From the NCBI RefSeq assembly GCF_016861565.1, contig NZ_BOLK01000002.1, positions 62,001 through 126,000 on the forward strand: a DNA stretch of 64,000 nucleotides, in the 5' to 3' direction. Under the pieces are notes generated by a model. The model worked only from the letters and a program-made list of their open reading frames with translations, ran no database searches and was not told the DNA's origin. Origin of the DNA: Secundilactobacillus yichangensis. Its GTDB lineage: Bacteria; Bacillota; Bacilli; Lactobacillales; Lactobacillaceae. Shown in pieces: positions 18,728-27,629 of this stretch. Made by a program: the position numbers and the translations under genes. How positions within the stretch are numbered: the stretch's first letter is position 1; each line of letters begins with the position of its first letter.

Positions 18728-18772
18728 AAAAGGTCGGTCAATACCCATATTTGGGCGTTAGCCGACCTTTTT
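18728..18772. terminator. Terminator between the aldo/keto reductase and TetR genes
   Basis: 10 bp stem aaaaggtcgg / ccgacctttt, T run following; convergent genes on each side. Confidence 0.75.
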
Positions 18773-18776
18773 GATT

Positions 18777-19391
18777 TTATTTCAACTCTGCTTCAATTAG
18801 GTAATGGAGTTGTGTCTGAACTTGACTGAAAGCCTGTTTACTCAACTGTTGATGATTTTTGATCAACAGTGTATCGTTGATTGCCTTTTGAAAAATAGCA
18901 ATGATCACCCGTCCTAATGACTGGCAAGCTTCGACTCCCAATGTTTTATTAACTTCACAGCTAGCCAAGCTTTGGCTCAGATTATCCTCCAATTGTTGCC
19001 AAGCTTGAGTGATTAAACTAACTTCTTCACTGGTTAGCAACAAACGTTCTCTAATAATGATCACGAACAATTCATAGATATCTTGAGCTTCAAATACTTT
19101 GCAGACTTGTTCAAAGACGGTCAATATGCCAGTTTCAAGCTCATCTTTGGTTGAAGCCTGACTAAAATCGATTTGAATACTGCCCAATTTCTCCAAACCG
19201 TTCTGTTTTAGAATACAGCCAAGAATCTCACGCTTCCCCTTTGGAAAATAATAGTACAGTAACCCCTTTGCAGCACCGCCCACCCGTTCAATAATTTCCC
19301 GGGTAGTTGTGCCGGTGTAACCTTGAGTAGCAAATAATGCCTTAGAAACAGTAATAAATTGACTCTTTGAAAATGTATTTTCCTTAGTCAT
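18777..19391 (-). CDS. TetR family regulator
   Basis: 204 residues. The N-terminal helix-turn-helix reads ALFATQGYTGTTTREIIERVG with YYYFPKGKREIL, a classic TetR signature. The C-terminal ligand domain is not informative. It follows mntH by 30 nt on the same strand, suggesting co-transcription, though TetR proteins are not usual manganese sensors. AGAGG lies before the ATG. Confidence 0.85.
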   Translation of the reverse strand: MTKENTFSKSQFITVSKALFATQGYTGTTTREIIERVGGAAKGLLYYYFPKGKREILGCILKQNGLEKLGSIQIDFSQASTKDELETGILTVFEQVCKVFEAQDIYELFVIIIRERLLLTSEEVSLITQAWQQLEDNLSQSLASCEVNKTLGVEACQSLGRVIIAIFQKAINDTLLIKNHQQLSKQAFSQVQTQLHYLIEAELK

Positions 19392-19421
19392 ACCCAATGC
19401 CTCTTTGATGGACTAAATCAT

Positions 19422-21008
19422 TTAATGATTTGATTCTGAATTTATTTTTGCCTCAAGTCGCTTATTACCGCGATACAAGTCATAGATCGTCCAAACAAGT
19501 AACGCTAGAACAGCAGCAATCAAAACATAGGCAATCATATCAGCAGTGGCTAATTGTGACTTAGTTGCATGATCGCCGAAGAAACTTTCGATGGACCCAG
19601 GTAATCCCTTCATATTTAAGAAAGTTAAGGCAACCACAGAAATCCAGCCGAAAATTTTAACTAGTAAATTGTTCTTGAACCGTTCACCCATTTCCAACTT
19701 ACTGTTGGTCATGATCAGCAATGGCAGCATTGAAAATGGTAGTGCGAAGGCTAAAAACACCTGAGAGTTGTTCATTAATGTATTCAGTGCTTCGTGTTGC
19801 TGCAACGGCGGTTTGCTCCCCGTCATGGCCACACAGATCAATACTGGAATCACCGAAATGAGCCGAGTCACTAACCGACGTAGCCACAGCGGCATCTTCA
19901 TGTGGACGAAACCTTCCATGATCACTTGTCCGGTTAAGGTACCAGTAATCGTTGAATTTTGGCCTGAAGCCAACAAAGCAACAGCGAAAAGTACAGAGAG
20001 CACCCCTGACTTGGCAACGCTGATCAGCAAACCATTGCTTAACATTGAAGTATTGGACAGTGCCTGAAACAAACCGAAGAACGATGGGTCTTTGACAACC
20101 CCGCTCTTAAACACTGCCACACCCATAATCAGTAACAGCGAGTTCACAATAAAGGCAAACGACAGCTGAATGTTTGAATCCCAAGTGGTGAAACGCACGG
20201 TTCTTGCAACATCTTCCTCATCATCATGATTAACTTTTCGTGATTGAGAAATGGCTGAATGGAGGTACAAATTATGTGGCATCACTGTGGCACCAATAAT
20301 TCCAAGTGCTCCAGAAATTGGCGTCATTCCTTGAACGTGAGGCTCGCTGGAAAAGGTCTGACCCGTTGGAATCAAGCCTTTAAAAACGCCCGCCCAGTTA
20401 GGATGAGACAAAGCCACTTCATAAACGAACACGAATAAGATCACCAAAATTAAGCAAACAACGATGGCTTCAATCTTTCGAAAACCGACTTTTGTCAGCA
20501 ATAGCAGCAACAAGACATCAAACACGGTAATGAAAACTGCGTATACCAGCGGGATATGGAATAATAGATAAAGCGCTATCGCAGCCCCAATAACTTCCGC
20601 AATATCAGTTGCCATGATGGCCAACTCAGTCAAAAGCCAGAGCACTACCCCTAATGATTTACTAGTCCGTGCACGAATTGCCTGTGCCAGATCCATCTGA
20701 CTCACGATGCCAAGTTTAGCTGCCATGTATTGTAATAACATCGCAATCAAACTTGACATTAAGATGACAGACATCAGTATGTACTGGAAATTTTGACCCC
20801 CGGTAATCGATGTTGACCAGTTACCAGGATCCATGTAACCAACCGCGACTAGTGCGCCAGGCCCAGAGTACATAAACAACGTTCGCCAGAATCCCTTTCC
20901 CTTTGGAACTTCAACGGTACCATTGATTTCTTCCAACGATTTACCGTTGGCATATTGAATCAAACGGTGCTTTTTGTTCGCGTCATCGTTCTTCACAGCA
21001 TAACCCAA
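19422..21008 (-). CDS. mntH: Nramp-family manganese transporter
   Basis: 528 residues, 11 or 12 membrane helices. Hallmarks are MDPGNWSTSITGG in helix 1 (metal-binding Asp and Asn) and MPHNLYLHSA in helix 6 (His/Met site). Imports Mn2+ (and Fe2+) with protons; manganese is central in lactobacilli. The start is uncertain: TTG 21008 or GTG 20996, neither with a good ribosome binding site. A likely promoter (TTGATT, 16 bp, TACAAT) lies upstream. No Mn riboswitch or MntR box was recognised. Confidence 0.92.
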   Translation of the reverse strand: MGYAVKNDDANKKHRLIQYANGKSLEEINGTVEVPKGKGFWRTLFMYSGPGALVAVGYMDPGNWSTSITGGQNFQYILMSVILMSSLIAMLLQYMAAKLGIVSQMDLAQAIRARTSKSLGVVLWLLTELAIMATDIAEVIGAAIALYLLFHIPLVYAVFITVFDVLLLLLLTKVGFRKIEAIVVCLILVILFVFVYEVALSHPNWAGVFKGLIPTGQTFSSEPHVQGMTPISGALGIIGATVMPHNLYLHSAISQSRKVNHDDEEDVARTVRFTTWDSNIQLSFAFIVNSLLLIMGVAVFKSGVVKDPSFFGLFQALSNTSMLSNGLLISVAKSGVLSVLFAVALLASGQNSTITGTLTGQVIMEGFVHMKMPLWLRRLVTRLISVIPVLICVAMTGSKPPLQQHEALNTLMNNSQVFLAFALPFSMLPLLIMTNSKLEMGERFKNNLLVKIFGWISVVALTFLNMKGLPGSIESFFGDHATKSQLATADMIAYVLIAAVLALLVWTIYDLYRGNKRLEAKINSESNH

Positions 21009-21101
21009 CTTTCTTTAAATTTTATTCCTTTGGTATTGTACAATATTTCTATACTTAATCAAACTACTTATTTGATATACCTAACTTTTTTTGATGACAT
21101 G

Positions 21102-21135
21102 AAAAAAATCCATCAGCGAATGAACGCTGATGGAT
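21102..21135 (-). terminator. Terminator of the alcohol dehydrogenase gene
   Basis: Stem atccatcagcg / cgctgatggat, 6 nt loop, followed on the minus strand by seven Ts. Confidence 0.82.
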
Positions 21136-21156
21136 CAATTTCACTAATTAATTTAA

Positions 21157-22194
21157 TTAAAGGATGATCAAGGACTTAATTGCCTCACGTTTATCCATTG
21201 CTCGATAAGCTTCATTGATATCATCTAATTTAAAGGCTTTCGTAAACACTTTTCCTGGATGGATATCGCCATCTAGCACTGCCTTCAGTAACACCTGTTT
21301 ATCGTAAGTGGTTACAGCGGCAATTCCACCAGCAATGATGGTGTTTTTGTAGAATGAATCGGTCATGTCCATTTTAGGTTCATGTGGCAACCCCACTCGG
21401 CCAACAGTGGCACCTGGCCGGCCAACCTTCATGGCAGTGTCATTAGACTGCTCAGTGCCGACACATTCCAAGACAGCATCCGCACCGGCATTATTCGTCA
21501 ATGCCATCACCTTTGCTACGGCTTCATCGCCCCGTTCAGCGACAATGTCGGTGGCACCAAATTCAGTAGCCAGTTTCTGACGGTCTGCGTGCCGGCTCAT
21601 CGCAATGATTCGTTTAGCACCGCGCATTTTAGCAGCGATCACACCACAGAGGCCCACGGCACCGTCACCGACAACCACCACGGTATCACCCGTTTTCACG
21701 TTAGCGACTCGTGCCGCATGATAACCGGTAGCCATGACATCCGCTAGGCTTAGCAGCGAGTTCAGCATGCCATCGGTGTAGTCACTTGGTTGACCAGGCA
21801 CTTTGACCAGCGCCCAATCAGCATGCTGAAAACGGAAATACTCGGACTGAACCGCAGAACTAAAGTTATCGTCATGATTCTGACAGTCACCATCGAAGCC
21901 CGCTAAACAAGCCGCACAATGGCCGCAGCCGTGTGTAAATGGTGCAATCACAAAGTCACCTGGCTTAACCGTTGTAATGTCACTGCCGACAGAATCAACG
22001 ATCCCAATGGCCTCGTGTCCTGAATTAGCAGAGTGAGCAGTCTTATCTTCCAACCCGCGATACGCCCACAAGTCGGAACCGCAGACACAGGTTCTAACAA
22101 CTTTAATAATGGCATCATCGCTTGCCTGAATGGTTGGTTTATCAACGTTTTCAATCGCTACTTGACCAGCTTTTTCAAAAATCGTTGTTTTCAT
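21157..22194 (-). CDS. Zinc-dependent alcohol dehydrogenase (MDR family)
   Basis: 345 residues. Catalytic-zinc motif CVCGSDLW followed by GHEAIG, structural-zinc cysteines in HGCGHCAACLAGFDGDC, and the NAD(P) loop VVGDGAVGLCG near residue 175. Cytoplasmic oxidoreductase; substrate unknown. Divergent from the SDR gene. Confidence 0.9.
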   Translation of the reverse strand: MKTTIFEKAGQVAIENVDKPTIQASDDAIIKVVRTCVCGSDLWAYRGLEDKTAHSANSGHEAIGIVDSVGSDITTVKPGDFVIAPFTHGCGHCAACLAGFDGDCQNHDDNFSSAVQSEYFRFQHADWALVKVPGQPSDYTDGMLNSLLSLADVMATGYHAARVANVKTGDTVVVVGDGAVGLCGVIAAKMRGAKRIIAMSRHADRQKLATEFGATDIVAERGDEAVAKVMALTNNAGADAVLECVGTEQSNDTAMKVGRPGATVGRVGLPHEPKMDMTDSFYKNTIIAGGIAAVTTYDKQVLLKAVLDGDIHPGKVFTKAFKLDDINEAYRAMDKREAIKSLIIL

Positions 22195-22368
22195 TGATGA
22201 TATCCCCTTTCAAAGTATACTAAGATTGACTCCTAATTAAAAATCCATTAATAGTATATCAGTTAGAGTATGGGCTAAGTCAAGGCGTCCTTAGCGGTCG
22301 TTCAGACCAGAACGGTTGCCCCATAATAATGTTAAAATGAAAGTATCAATTAAAGAGGAGTTGGTATT

Positions 22369-23103
22369 TTGACAATTAAAAATAAAGTTGTGGTCATTAC
22401 CGGTGCTTCTAGCGGTATCGGCCGTGCGACAGCTGAAAAGTTAGCGCAATCAGATGCTAAAGTTGTTATTGGTGCCCGTCGCGAAGACCGATTAAAGACA
22501 ATTGCGGATGAATTTCCTGCTAACACGGTTTTGTATCAGCAAACAGACGTTACTGACCGCGATAGTGTTGCCAGTTTAGTTAAATTAGCAACCGATAACT
22601 TTCAACGGGTGGACGTTATCTACAACAATGCTGGGTTAATGCCCATTTCGAAAATGGCCGAATTAAAGGTTAATGAATGGGAGCGTATGATTGACGTTAA
22701 CATCAAGGGCGTTCTGTACGGGATTGCAGCGGTGCTCCCCATCATGATCAAACAGCAAAGCGGCCAAATCATCACGACTGATTCAGTCGCCGGCCACGTT
22801 GTCCATCCGGGAACTGCTGTCTACGCGGGAACTAAGTATGCCATTCAAGCAATTATGGATGGCCTACGTCAGGAACAAGTCGGTAACCATATCAAAACGA
22901 CAATGATCTCACCTGGTGCGGTGAATACCGAACTGTTCAGCACGATCAGTGATCCTAAGCAACGCGCACAAACCGAAAAGCAGGAAAAGGAAAACGGCTT
23001 GAACGCCGAAGATGTCGCCAATGCCGTTGCTTACGCCATCGATCAGCCAGCAGATGTGGCGATTAATGAAGTATTGCTACGTCCCTCTTCACAAATTATC
23101 TAA
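22369..23103 (+). CDS. Short-chain dehydrogenase/reductase
   Basis: 244 residues. TGASSGIGRATAE binds the cofactor; NNAG, a catalytic Ser in ITTDSVAG and YAGTK (YxxxK) complete the SDR set. An Arg after the Gly motif (GARREDR) favours NADPH. The start is TTG, 8 nt after AGAGGAG. Substrate unknown. Confidence 0.9.
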   Translation: MTIKNKVVVITGASSGIGRATAEKLAQSDAKVVIGARREDRLKTIADEFPANTVLYQQTDVTDRDSVASLVKLATDNFQRVDVIYNNAGLMPISKMAELKVNEWERMIDVNIKGVLYGIAAVLPIMIKQQSGQIITTDSVAGHVVHPGTAVYAGTKYAIQAIMDGLRQEQVGNHIKTTMISPGAVNTELFSTISDPKQRAQTEKQEKENGLNAEDVANAVAYAIDQPADVAINEVLLRPSSQII

Positions 23104-23143
23104 GATTTCTAGAACGATCAGTAGACGCCTGCATATTTAAAAC

Positions 23144-23194
23144 AAAAAGAGCGGTAAATGCCTCCGTTATGGGAAAGGCGTTTATCGCTCTTTT
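23144..23194 (+). terminator. Terminator of the SDR gene
   Basis: Imperfect 19 bp stem (aaaagagcggtaaatgcct with its near complement) ending in T4. Confidence 0.75.
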
Positions 23195-23196
23195 AT

Positions 23197-23807
23197 GATG
23201 CCGGGTGTAGTGGACCGTCATCTGTAATTGTAGTTGAGAATTGTATTTCGAAAGAAAGTACAACTATGAGTCTACTAAAAACCAATATTAAAAACAAGCC
23301 TTTTTTGTAAATTTGTTTAAAAAATGAGAAGGTTTCTTTAATATAAACAGTATTAGTTGCTACTATTGTGAGTTAACATACAAAAAAATTATTAAATAAA
23401 ATCAATTAGTTTTTATAAAACGTCACATAGATTGTGAAGATAATATTCTAATGCAATACATTCCAACTGTTTGTATCTAAAACAAAATATTTTATAAATT
23501 ATTAGTATCCTCAATTTCGTACTCCCCTCCGTCTTCTACACATAACTATAACTGTTAATTTAGCTTACTTGACTAACTTAATGGCCGTCCTTAACAGAAA
23601 GGCTGCTTATTGAAAATTACCGTTGTTAGTTATATCATAGAAGTTGATTTAAAAACAATGAAGGCGGTTACTAAACAATAATAACCGCGTCGTTTTTATA
23701 TTGATAAATGGCGAAATTCAAAGCTTAAAGATTTGACTGGTGCAGTCCAGTTAGTCTAACAATCGATATGCTGATGCAATTGATCAGCTAAACAAAGGAG
23801 AATTATA
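23197..23807. other. AT-rich gene-free stretch at the start of the accessory region
   Basis: No open frame with a ribosome binding site was found on either strand. The only structure is a hairpin at about 23651-23696 (gcggtta / taaccgc, T5 tail) that looks like an orphan terminator. Composition is clearly more AT-rich than the genes to the left. Confidence 0.5.
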
Positions 23808-23933
23808 ATGGCAGAAGAAAACGAAAAAAGTAGCAAGCAAGACGCTTTAAATGTCAGCGAAGAATTTAAAAAGGTGCTTAATCAAGCATACGAGGAGAAC
23901 AAGGACGCAATGGACTTGTTGAAGAGTCTATGA
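23808..23933 (+). CDS. 41-residue antitoxin-like peptide upstream of a Doc-like gene
   Basis: ATG follows AAAGGAG by 7 nt. The product is short, acidic and helical (VSEEFKKVLNQAYEENKDAM). It ends in an ATGA overlap with the Doc-like gene, the arrangement of a toxin-antitoxin pair. It is smaller than Phd and has no visible DNA-binding domain, so the antitoxin role is an inference from context. Confidence 0.6.
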   Translation: MAEENEKSSKQDALNVSEEFKKVLNQAYEENKDAMDLLKSL

Positions 23934-24334
23934 CAGTAAGATATTTAACTAAAGATGAATTAATTGCCATTAATCAATACTTTATTAAACAAACCGGTAA
24001 GGGCTCCGCAGCAGTCGTTGATCAGGATGGCCTAAGTGCGATCGTTGAACAACCCCAAATGGTGTCATATGGTCACGAAGTCTACCGAACAATTTGGCTT
24101 AAGGCGGCGTGCTTACTGCAAAAGCTCACGAAGAGCCGGGTTTTTGCAGACGGTAATATTGGAACGGCCTATCTCAGTGCCGTGATATTTTTGAAACTCA
24201 ACCACATTGAGTTTACGCTGTCAGCTTCAGATGCCAGAGATTTCATGTTTGACAGAATGTTTTCACCAGATAATAAAGATCAAATGATTTACATTGCACC
24301 AGCTTTTAAATTTTATAGTAAAAGCACAGAATAA
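23930..24334 (+). CDS. Doc/Fic-fold protein with altered active-site motif
   Basis: 134 residues. The architecture is that of death-on-curing toxins: YLTKDELIAINQ at the N-terminus, IWLKAACLLQKL, then the Fic loop. The loop reads RVFADGNIGTA where active Doc has H-x-F-x-(D/N)-(A/G)-N-K-R-T: the His is Arg70 and the last Arg is Gly78, while Phe, Gly and Asn remain. Kinase or AMP-transfer activity is therefore doubtful. Overlaps the upstream small gene by 4 nt. Confidence 0.68.
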   Translation: MTVRYLTKDELIAINQYFIKQTGKGSAAVVDQDGLSAIVEQPQMVSYGHEVYRTIWLKAACLLQKLTKSRVFADGNIGTAYLSAVIFLKLNHIEFTLSASDARDFMFDRMFSPDNKDQMIYIAPAFKFYSKSTE

Positions 24335-24353
24335 GGATTACTCTTACCAACGA

Positions 24354-24405
24354 AGTGCCGCATACATAGTTAGCCAGAAATCTAGCTACGTATGCGGCGC
24401 TTTAT
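24354..24405 (+). terminator. Terminator after the Doc-like gene
   Basis: 12 bp stem agtgccgcatac / gtatgcggcgct extended by a weaker inner pairing, then a T-rich tail. Confidence 0.75.
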
Positions 24406-24410
24406 TTTCT

Positions 24411-24578
24411 CTAAATTTCCACGATTCTTTCTTTGGATAATTCAACAAATGCTGGAATAATAAGGTAATACGCATCCTCAAATATACCTTTACGATACTC
24501 TACTTTCTCGCCTTTTCTAAATCTAGCGAAAATGCTCAGCACTTGATTATTTACAAAACTACGAGTCGTAGGTTGCAA
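24411..24578 (-). CDS. Small ORF or gene remnant (55 codons)
   Basis: From a TTG at 24578 the frame reads FRKGEKVEYRKGIFEDAYY and ends VELSKERIVEI. The balanced composition looks like real coding sequence, but no ribosome binding site precedes it and a TGA lies just upstream in frame. It is probably the surviving C-terminal piece of a larger gene. Family not recognised. Confidence 0.35.
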   Translation of the reverse strand: MQPTTRSFVNNQVLSIFARFRKGEKVEYRKGIFEDAYYLIIPAFVELSKERIVEI

Positions 24579-24670
24579 CCGTCAATTTCGTCACTACTGT
24601 AAATTTAATTCTCCCTTTAACTAATAAATCAATTAGAGTAATATAAATTCTATCAGGGGAGGAAAAACAC

Positions 24671-25066
24671 ATGAAAAATTATATTGTTGCTACACTCGCA
24701 ATTACATTAGGACTGGCTAGTGGTGCTGGGATATCTACCACAACGGCACAGGCAGCCTCTTGGCATAAAGGTAATCCAAGCTGGTTAGTTAATAAAAAAT
24801 ATCACACTAAGCTTTTACCTAAATCTGAACAAACCGGTCCAAATCGACGGGAGACCATTATAGCTACAAAATCAAAAATAAAAGTCATCGGCTATCAATA
24901 TGGTGACACCTTAAAAAATATGAAGTACAAAAAAGTTGGTAAATATTATTACATTAAAGGAAATAGCGACGCTACCTCATATGAAACTATTAAAGTTCGC
25001 CGTTACAGTTCTAGTAAAATTCATATTAACTTATATGGTTTAAAAGAATATATGTATCGGTATTAA
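24671..25066 (+). CDS. Secreted WHKG-motif protein, copy 1
   Basis: 131 residues. Signal peptide ends at AQA; the mature protein begins SWHKGNPSWL and is basic and Tyr/Lys-rich with many small beta strands. Strong site GGGGAGG before the ATG. The N-terminal WHKG.PS box is shared with the gene at 25340. Function unknown, surface or secreted. Confidence 0.7.
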   Translation: MKNYIVATLAITLGLASGAGISTTTAQAASWHKGNPSWLVNKKYHTKLLPKSEQTGPNRRETIIATKSKIKVIGYQYGDTLKNMKYKKVGKYYYIKGNSDATSYETIKVRRYSSSKIHINLYGLKEYMYRY

Positions 25067-25070
25067 CCAA

Positions 25071-25263
25071 TCAATCTAAATACGTTTCAGCTTTTCCGCG
25101 GATCTTCAATACCGTTCTTACACTAATAGTGTGACAAATATCTAATCATATTACCTTTGTAGGATCCACGTACCTGGTCTGGATTACGTATTACTCCATT
25201 TTCGAATCGATCAAACAGATCTTCACCATTGCTGGCGTAATCATTTGGTTTAACTAAAATCAT
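25071..25263 (-). pseudogene. Decayed phage DUF3310-like gene
   Basis: AGAGGGG precedes an ATG at 25263. The frame runs LFDRFENGVIRN..QVRGSYKGNMIRYLSHY then TAG (25123-25125). In the same frame it goes on CKNGIEDPRK and, after a one-base shift, AETYLD then stop. This is the order of the DUF3310 core (GN.I.YL.RY..KNG..DL.KA..YL). At least one nonsense change and one frameshift are needed, so the gene is dead or makes a 46-residue stub. Confidence 0.6.
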
Positions 25264-25339
25264 GTCTTTTCCCCTCTTAATTTGATATTAACTAATACAT
25301 AAATTAGCGGTATATTAAGAACGTCAGGGGGAGATCAAT

Positions 25340-25759
25340 ATGAAAAAATCTATCTTAGTTTCATTAGCATTTGGCGCAAGTCTATTAACTGGTCTGGGTA
25401 CGGTGTCTACTACTGCTAACGCTTCAACGTGGCATAAGGGCATTCCGTCCGCATTAAGCGGAACATACACATTCCACCGTCATCATTCAGTACGTGGTAA
25501 TGACTGGGTTGAGTTTCATAAATCAAGCTGGACAATGATACCGAATGGTACTAAGGCCAGCGTAACTAAGAATGCTAAATGGTCACACATTAACAAGTCT
25601 TATCGAATCAAAGGAACTATTTACGCCTATGGCCGTAAGTTCAATTCTGATACCGTCATCTATAAATCGGGAAATAAACTCAAGATTGCGGATTACTCAC
25701 AATACAAGCACCACGGTTTCAAAGGCAATCACGATATTTGGTACAAAGGCAGGTCTTAA
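25340..25759 (+). CDS. Secreted WHKG-motif protein, copy 2
   Basis: 139 residues. Signal peptide ends NAS; the mature part begins TWHKGIPSALSGTY and is basic, aromatic and probably all-beta. GGGGGAG precedes the ATG. It shares the box after the signal peptide with the gene at 24671 but the rest has diverged. Function unknown. Confidence 0.72.
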   Translation: MKKSILVSLAFGASLLTGLGTVSTTANASTWHKGIPSALSGTYTFHRHHSVRGNDWVEFHKSSWTMIPNGTKASVTKNAKWSHINKSYRIKGTIYAYGRKFNSDTVIYKSGNKLKIADYSQYKHHGFKGNHDIWYKGRS

Positions 25760-25774
25760 AGACCTGTTTTTATT
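25750..25774 (+). terminator. Terminator overlapping the end of WHKG copy 2
   Basis: caggtc / gacctg stem around the stop codon, followed by TTTTTATTT. Confidence 0.7.
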
Positions 25775-26488
25775 TACCTTTAAATTACAATCATTTCTTT
25801 AACCCTGATATGCGAGTTTTAAACATCTGTTTGGCAGTCTTCATATGCGGCCTTTGTGACAATTCAGTATTCGAACCTGCTTCAATGAAGTGATCTCTAC
25901 AATAAATGACGCAAATTTTTGGGCAAAAGAAAGACCCCATCAATTCGGCGATTGATGAGGTTCGTAAATGAAATAGATATTAAAACCTTAACCAAGTCAC
26001 TCAAAACGTGCGAAATTGACCACAAGAAATTTCACTTTCATAGCTGTTGCCATGCTTCACTATGCGAGTATATGCGTACTTGATTGACGAACACAAAAGC
26101 CATTTTATAAAGTTTAAAATGGTTTATTTTTTTGGGGGGGAATTTATACTTCTGTGCAGAATGTGTGCAAAAATATTTAAAACTTTTTATAACGATGCCA
26201 AAAATAAAAGCTCCCCAAATCAAGTTTTAGAGAGCTAATACTATTTGTAAAACACCACATTTAAGGAGAGTACAGGTCTCCTCAATGAATTCCTGTATAT
26301 GCTTTAGGATCAACGATTATAGCTAATTTTAACACTATTATTTTGAGCTTGCTTAGCTCTTAGCTTAGTAAAACCCTTTTTAGGCGTATTTTCTTTTACC
26401 ACTCATTTTTGAGTGGTTTTTCTTTACTTAGATAAAATTTTATAAAATAAAATAACGTATCTATATTTGTTAGAGAGGAGGAAAACAT
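25775..26488. other. Gene-poor host/prophage junction zone
   Basis: No convincing gene. A hairpin at 25932-25955 (ccatcaat / attgatgagg) looks like a terminator. Overlapping 61 to 63-codon frames at 26038-26238 on both strands lack ribosome binding sites. Composition becomes very AT-rich near 26.1-26.4 kb. The left prophage attachment site should lie in or near this zone, but the other end is outside the window, so no att repeat can be shown. Confidence 0.35.
26398..26424 (+). terminator. Rho-independent terminator
   Basis: accactc / gagtggt stem with T5 loop and T5 tail; no clear gene precedes it on this strand. Confidence 0.65.
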
Positions 26489-26614
26489 ATGTCTATACTA
26501 GCCTATTATCCCACAGACGATAGCATGGACGTTTGGCTTGATGGTGAGATTGTCCACCTCACACACGAGAACTTGATGGAGTACGAGGAAATCATCCGAG
26601 ACTGTTGCCTATAA
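26489..26614 (+). CDS. 41-residue acidic small protein
   Basis: ATG follows the strong site GAGAGGAGG by 7 nt and a terminator follows the stop, so this reads as a complete one-gene unit. The product is acidic (VWLDGEIVHLTHENLMEYEE) and ends in CCL. No family recognised. It is oriented against the neighbouring minus-strand genes. Confidence 0.6.
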   Translation: MSILAYYPTDDSMDVWLDGEIVHLTHENLMEYEEIIRDCCL

Positions 26615-26621
26615 TATATTA

Positions 26622-26657
26622 GAAAGCCACTCAACTTAATTAGCTGGGTGGCTTTTT
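26622..26657 (+). terminator. Terminator of the 41-residue gene
   Basis: aagccac / gtggctt stem, TTTTT tail. Confidence 0.7.
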
Positions 26658-26670
26658 AATTGGTTCAGTT

Positions 26671-26997
26671 TTAATTGACTACCATGTATTCTTCATTTAG
26701 CCTCTCTATCAGCCAATCAGCGTGTTGCTGATCCCTTAATTCGATGATTGTCATTCGCATAACAATTTCGCCAGCCCAATGATCATGGGCACGTTCTTCT
26801 TTATCAAGTTCAACCGAGCCAACTTTCCATACCCATTCTGGGACTGAACTCACTGGGATATCTAGCAATCTTTGAGGGTTATCAATTGTCTCTTGGCTGA
26901 CCGCATGGATTTCAATCCTATATTTTTTCTTACTGGGTGGCAGGGATAGATTAGGCGTTTCACAGTGAACAGCGGTGATAGTCATCAAATAGTACAT
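26671..26997 (-). CDS. Hypothetical protein of the prophage end
   Basis: 108 residues; AAAGGATACTAT precedes the ATG. Soluble, with a beta-rich N-terminus (KYRIEIHAVS) and a final helix (DWLIERLNEEY). Not recognised. It lies with other minus-strand accessory genes beyond the lysis module, where temperate phages often carry lysogeny cargo. Confidence 0.6.
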   Translation of the reverse strand: MYYLMTITAVHCETPNLSLPPSKKKYRIEIHAVSQETIDNPQRLLDIPVSSVPEWVWKVGSVELDKEERAHDHWAGEIVMRMTIIELRDQQHADWLIERLNEEYMVVN

Positions 26998-27130
26998 ATA
27001 GTATCCTTTCGTGGTTGAGTGCGACTAGAACTATATGAATATAACACGTGTAATGTTTGGCTACTAACAACAGCACTCGAAATGGATTGAATTTAGATTT
27101 CCTTAATAAATAAGCCACCAATAAGGTGAC

Positions 27131-27457
27131 TTACTCCAGTGGACTTTTAGTTTTCTGTATGACTGTTTGCTTAACCGGCCAGACTTCACCAGCAAAGCCA
27201 GTGTAGTGAATGCTGAGCTGTGTGTGCTTCTTTAACTCGTCTACAACCTGCTCGAGAAACTCCAGTCGGTAATCAGTGAGCGAGTGCAGCGGTGTGGACT
27301 TCAATCGCATACCGGCATGCTGGCTCTCAAAGAAAAAGTTGTACGTCTTGTCGTAGATATCGTTAGATATGCTGATATTGTATCGTGTGCGGCTCATTCG
27401 TTTAAAGAGTGGCTCAATACGGCTATAGATCAGGTCAGCTTCCTTAGCTGGTGTCAC
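27131..27457 (-). CDS. Hypothetical protein of the prophage end
   Basis: 108 residues from GTG 27457, 6 nt after GAGGTG; a TATAAT lies close upstream. Soluble, mixed alpha/beta (FFFESQHAGMRLKS, QLSIHYTGFAG). No family recognised; may be cargo. Confidence 0.58.
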   Translation of the reverse strand: MTPAKEADLIYSRIEPLFKRMSRTRYNISISNDIYDKTYNFFFESQHAGMRLKSTPLHSLTDYRLEFLEQVVDELKKHTQLSIHYTGFAGEVWPVKQTVIQKTKSPLE

Positions 27458-27629
27458 CCTCATCACCTCGTCAAATATTATAACATAATATGCGAACACA
27501 CGTTTGCAGTAATTTTAAAAATTTATGTTATTTGTTTTGACAGAAATAAAAAGAATATGTACACTGTATTTGATAGATGACAGCGTGCATATTCTCTGGG
27601 TGGCTAACTACAATTTGTAGCTAGCTTTT

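Noticed and set aside
21009-21101. Manganese riboswitch upstream of mntH
   Set aside because: The leader is too short and shows only a promoter-like TTGATT/TACAAT; no yybP-ykoY stem pattern.
26038-26238. Overlapping 61 and 63-codon frames on both strands
   Set aside because: No ribosome binding sites, low-complexity AT-rich composition and a G7 run; no protein family seen.
26315-26413. Lys-rich 32-codon minus-strand frame starting GTG
   Set aside because: No ribosome binding site and it lies over a plus-strand terminator hairpin; likely chance or a short remnant.
23197-26488. CRISPR array in the AT-rich accessory stretch
   Set aside because: No regularly spaced direct repeats were found.
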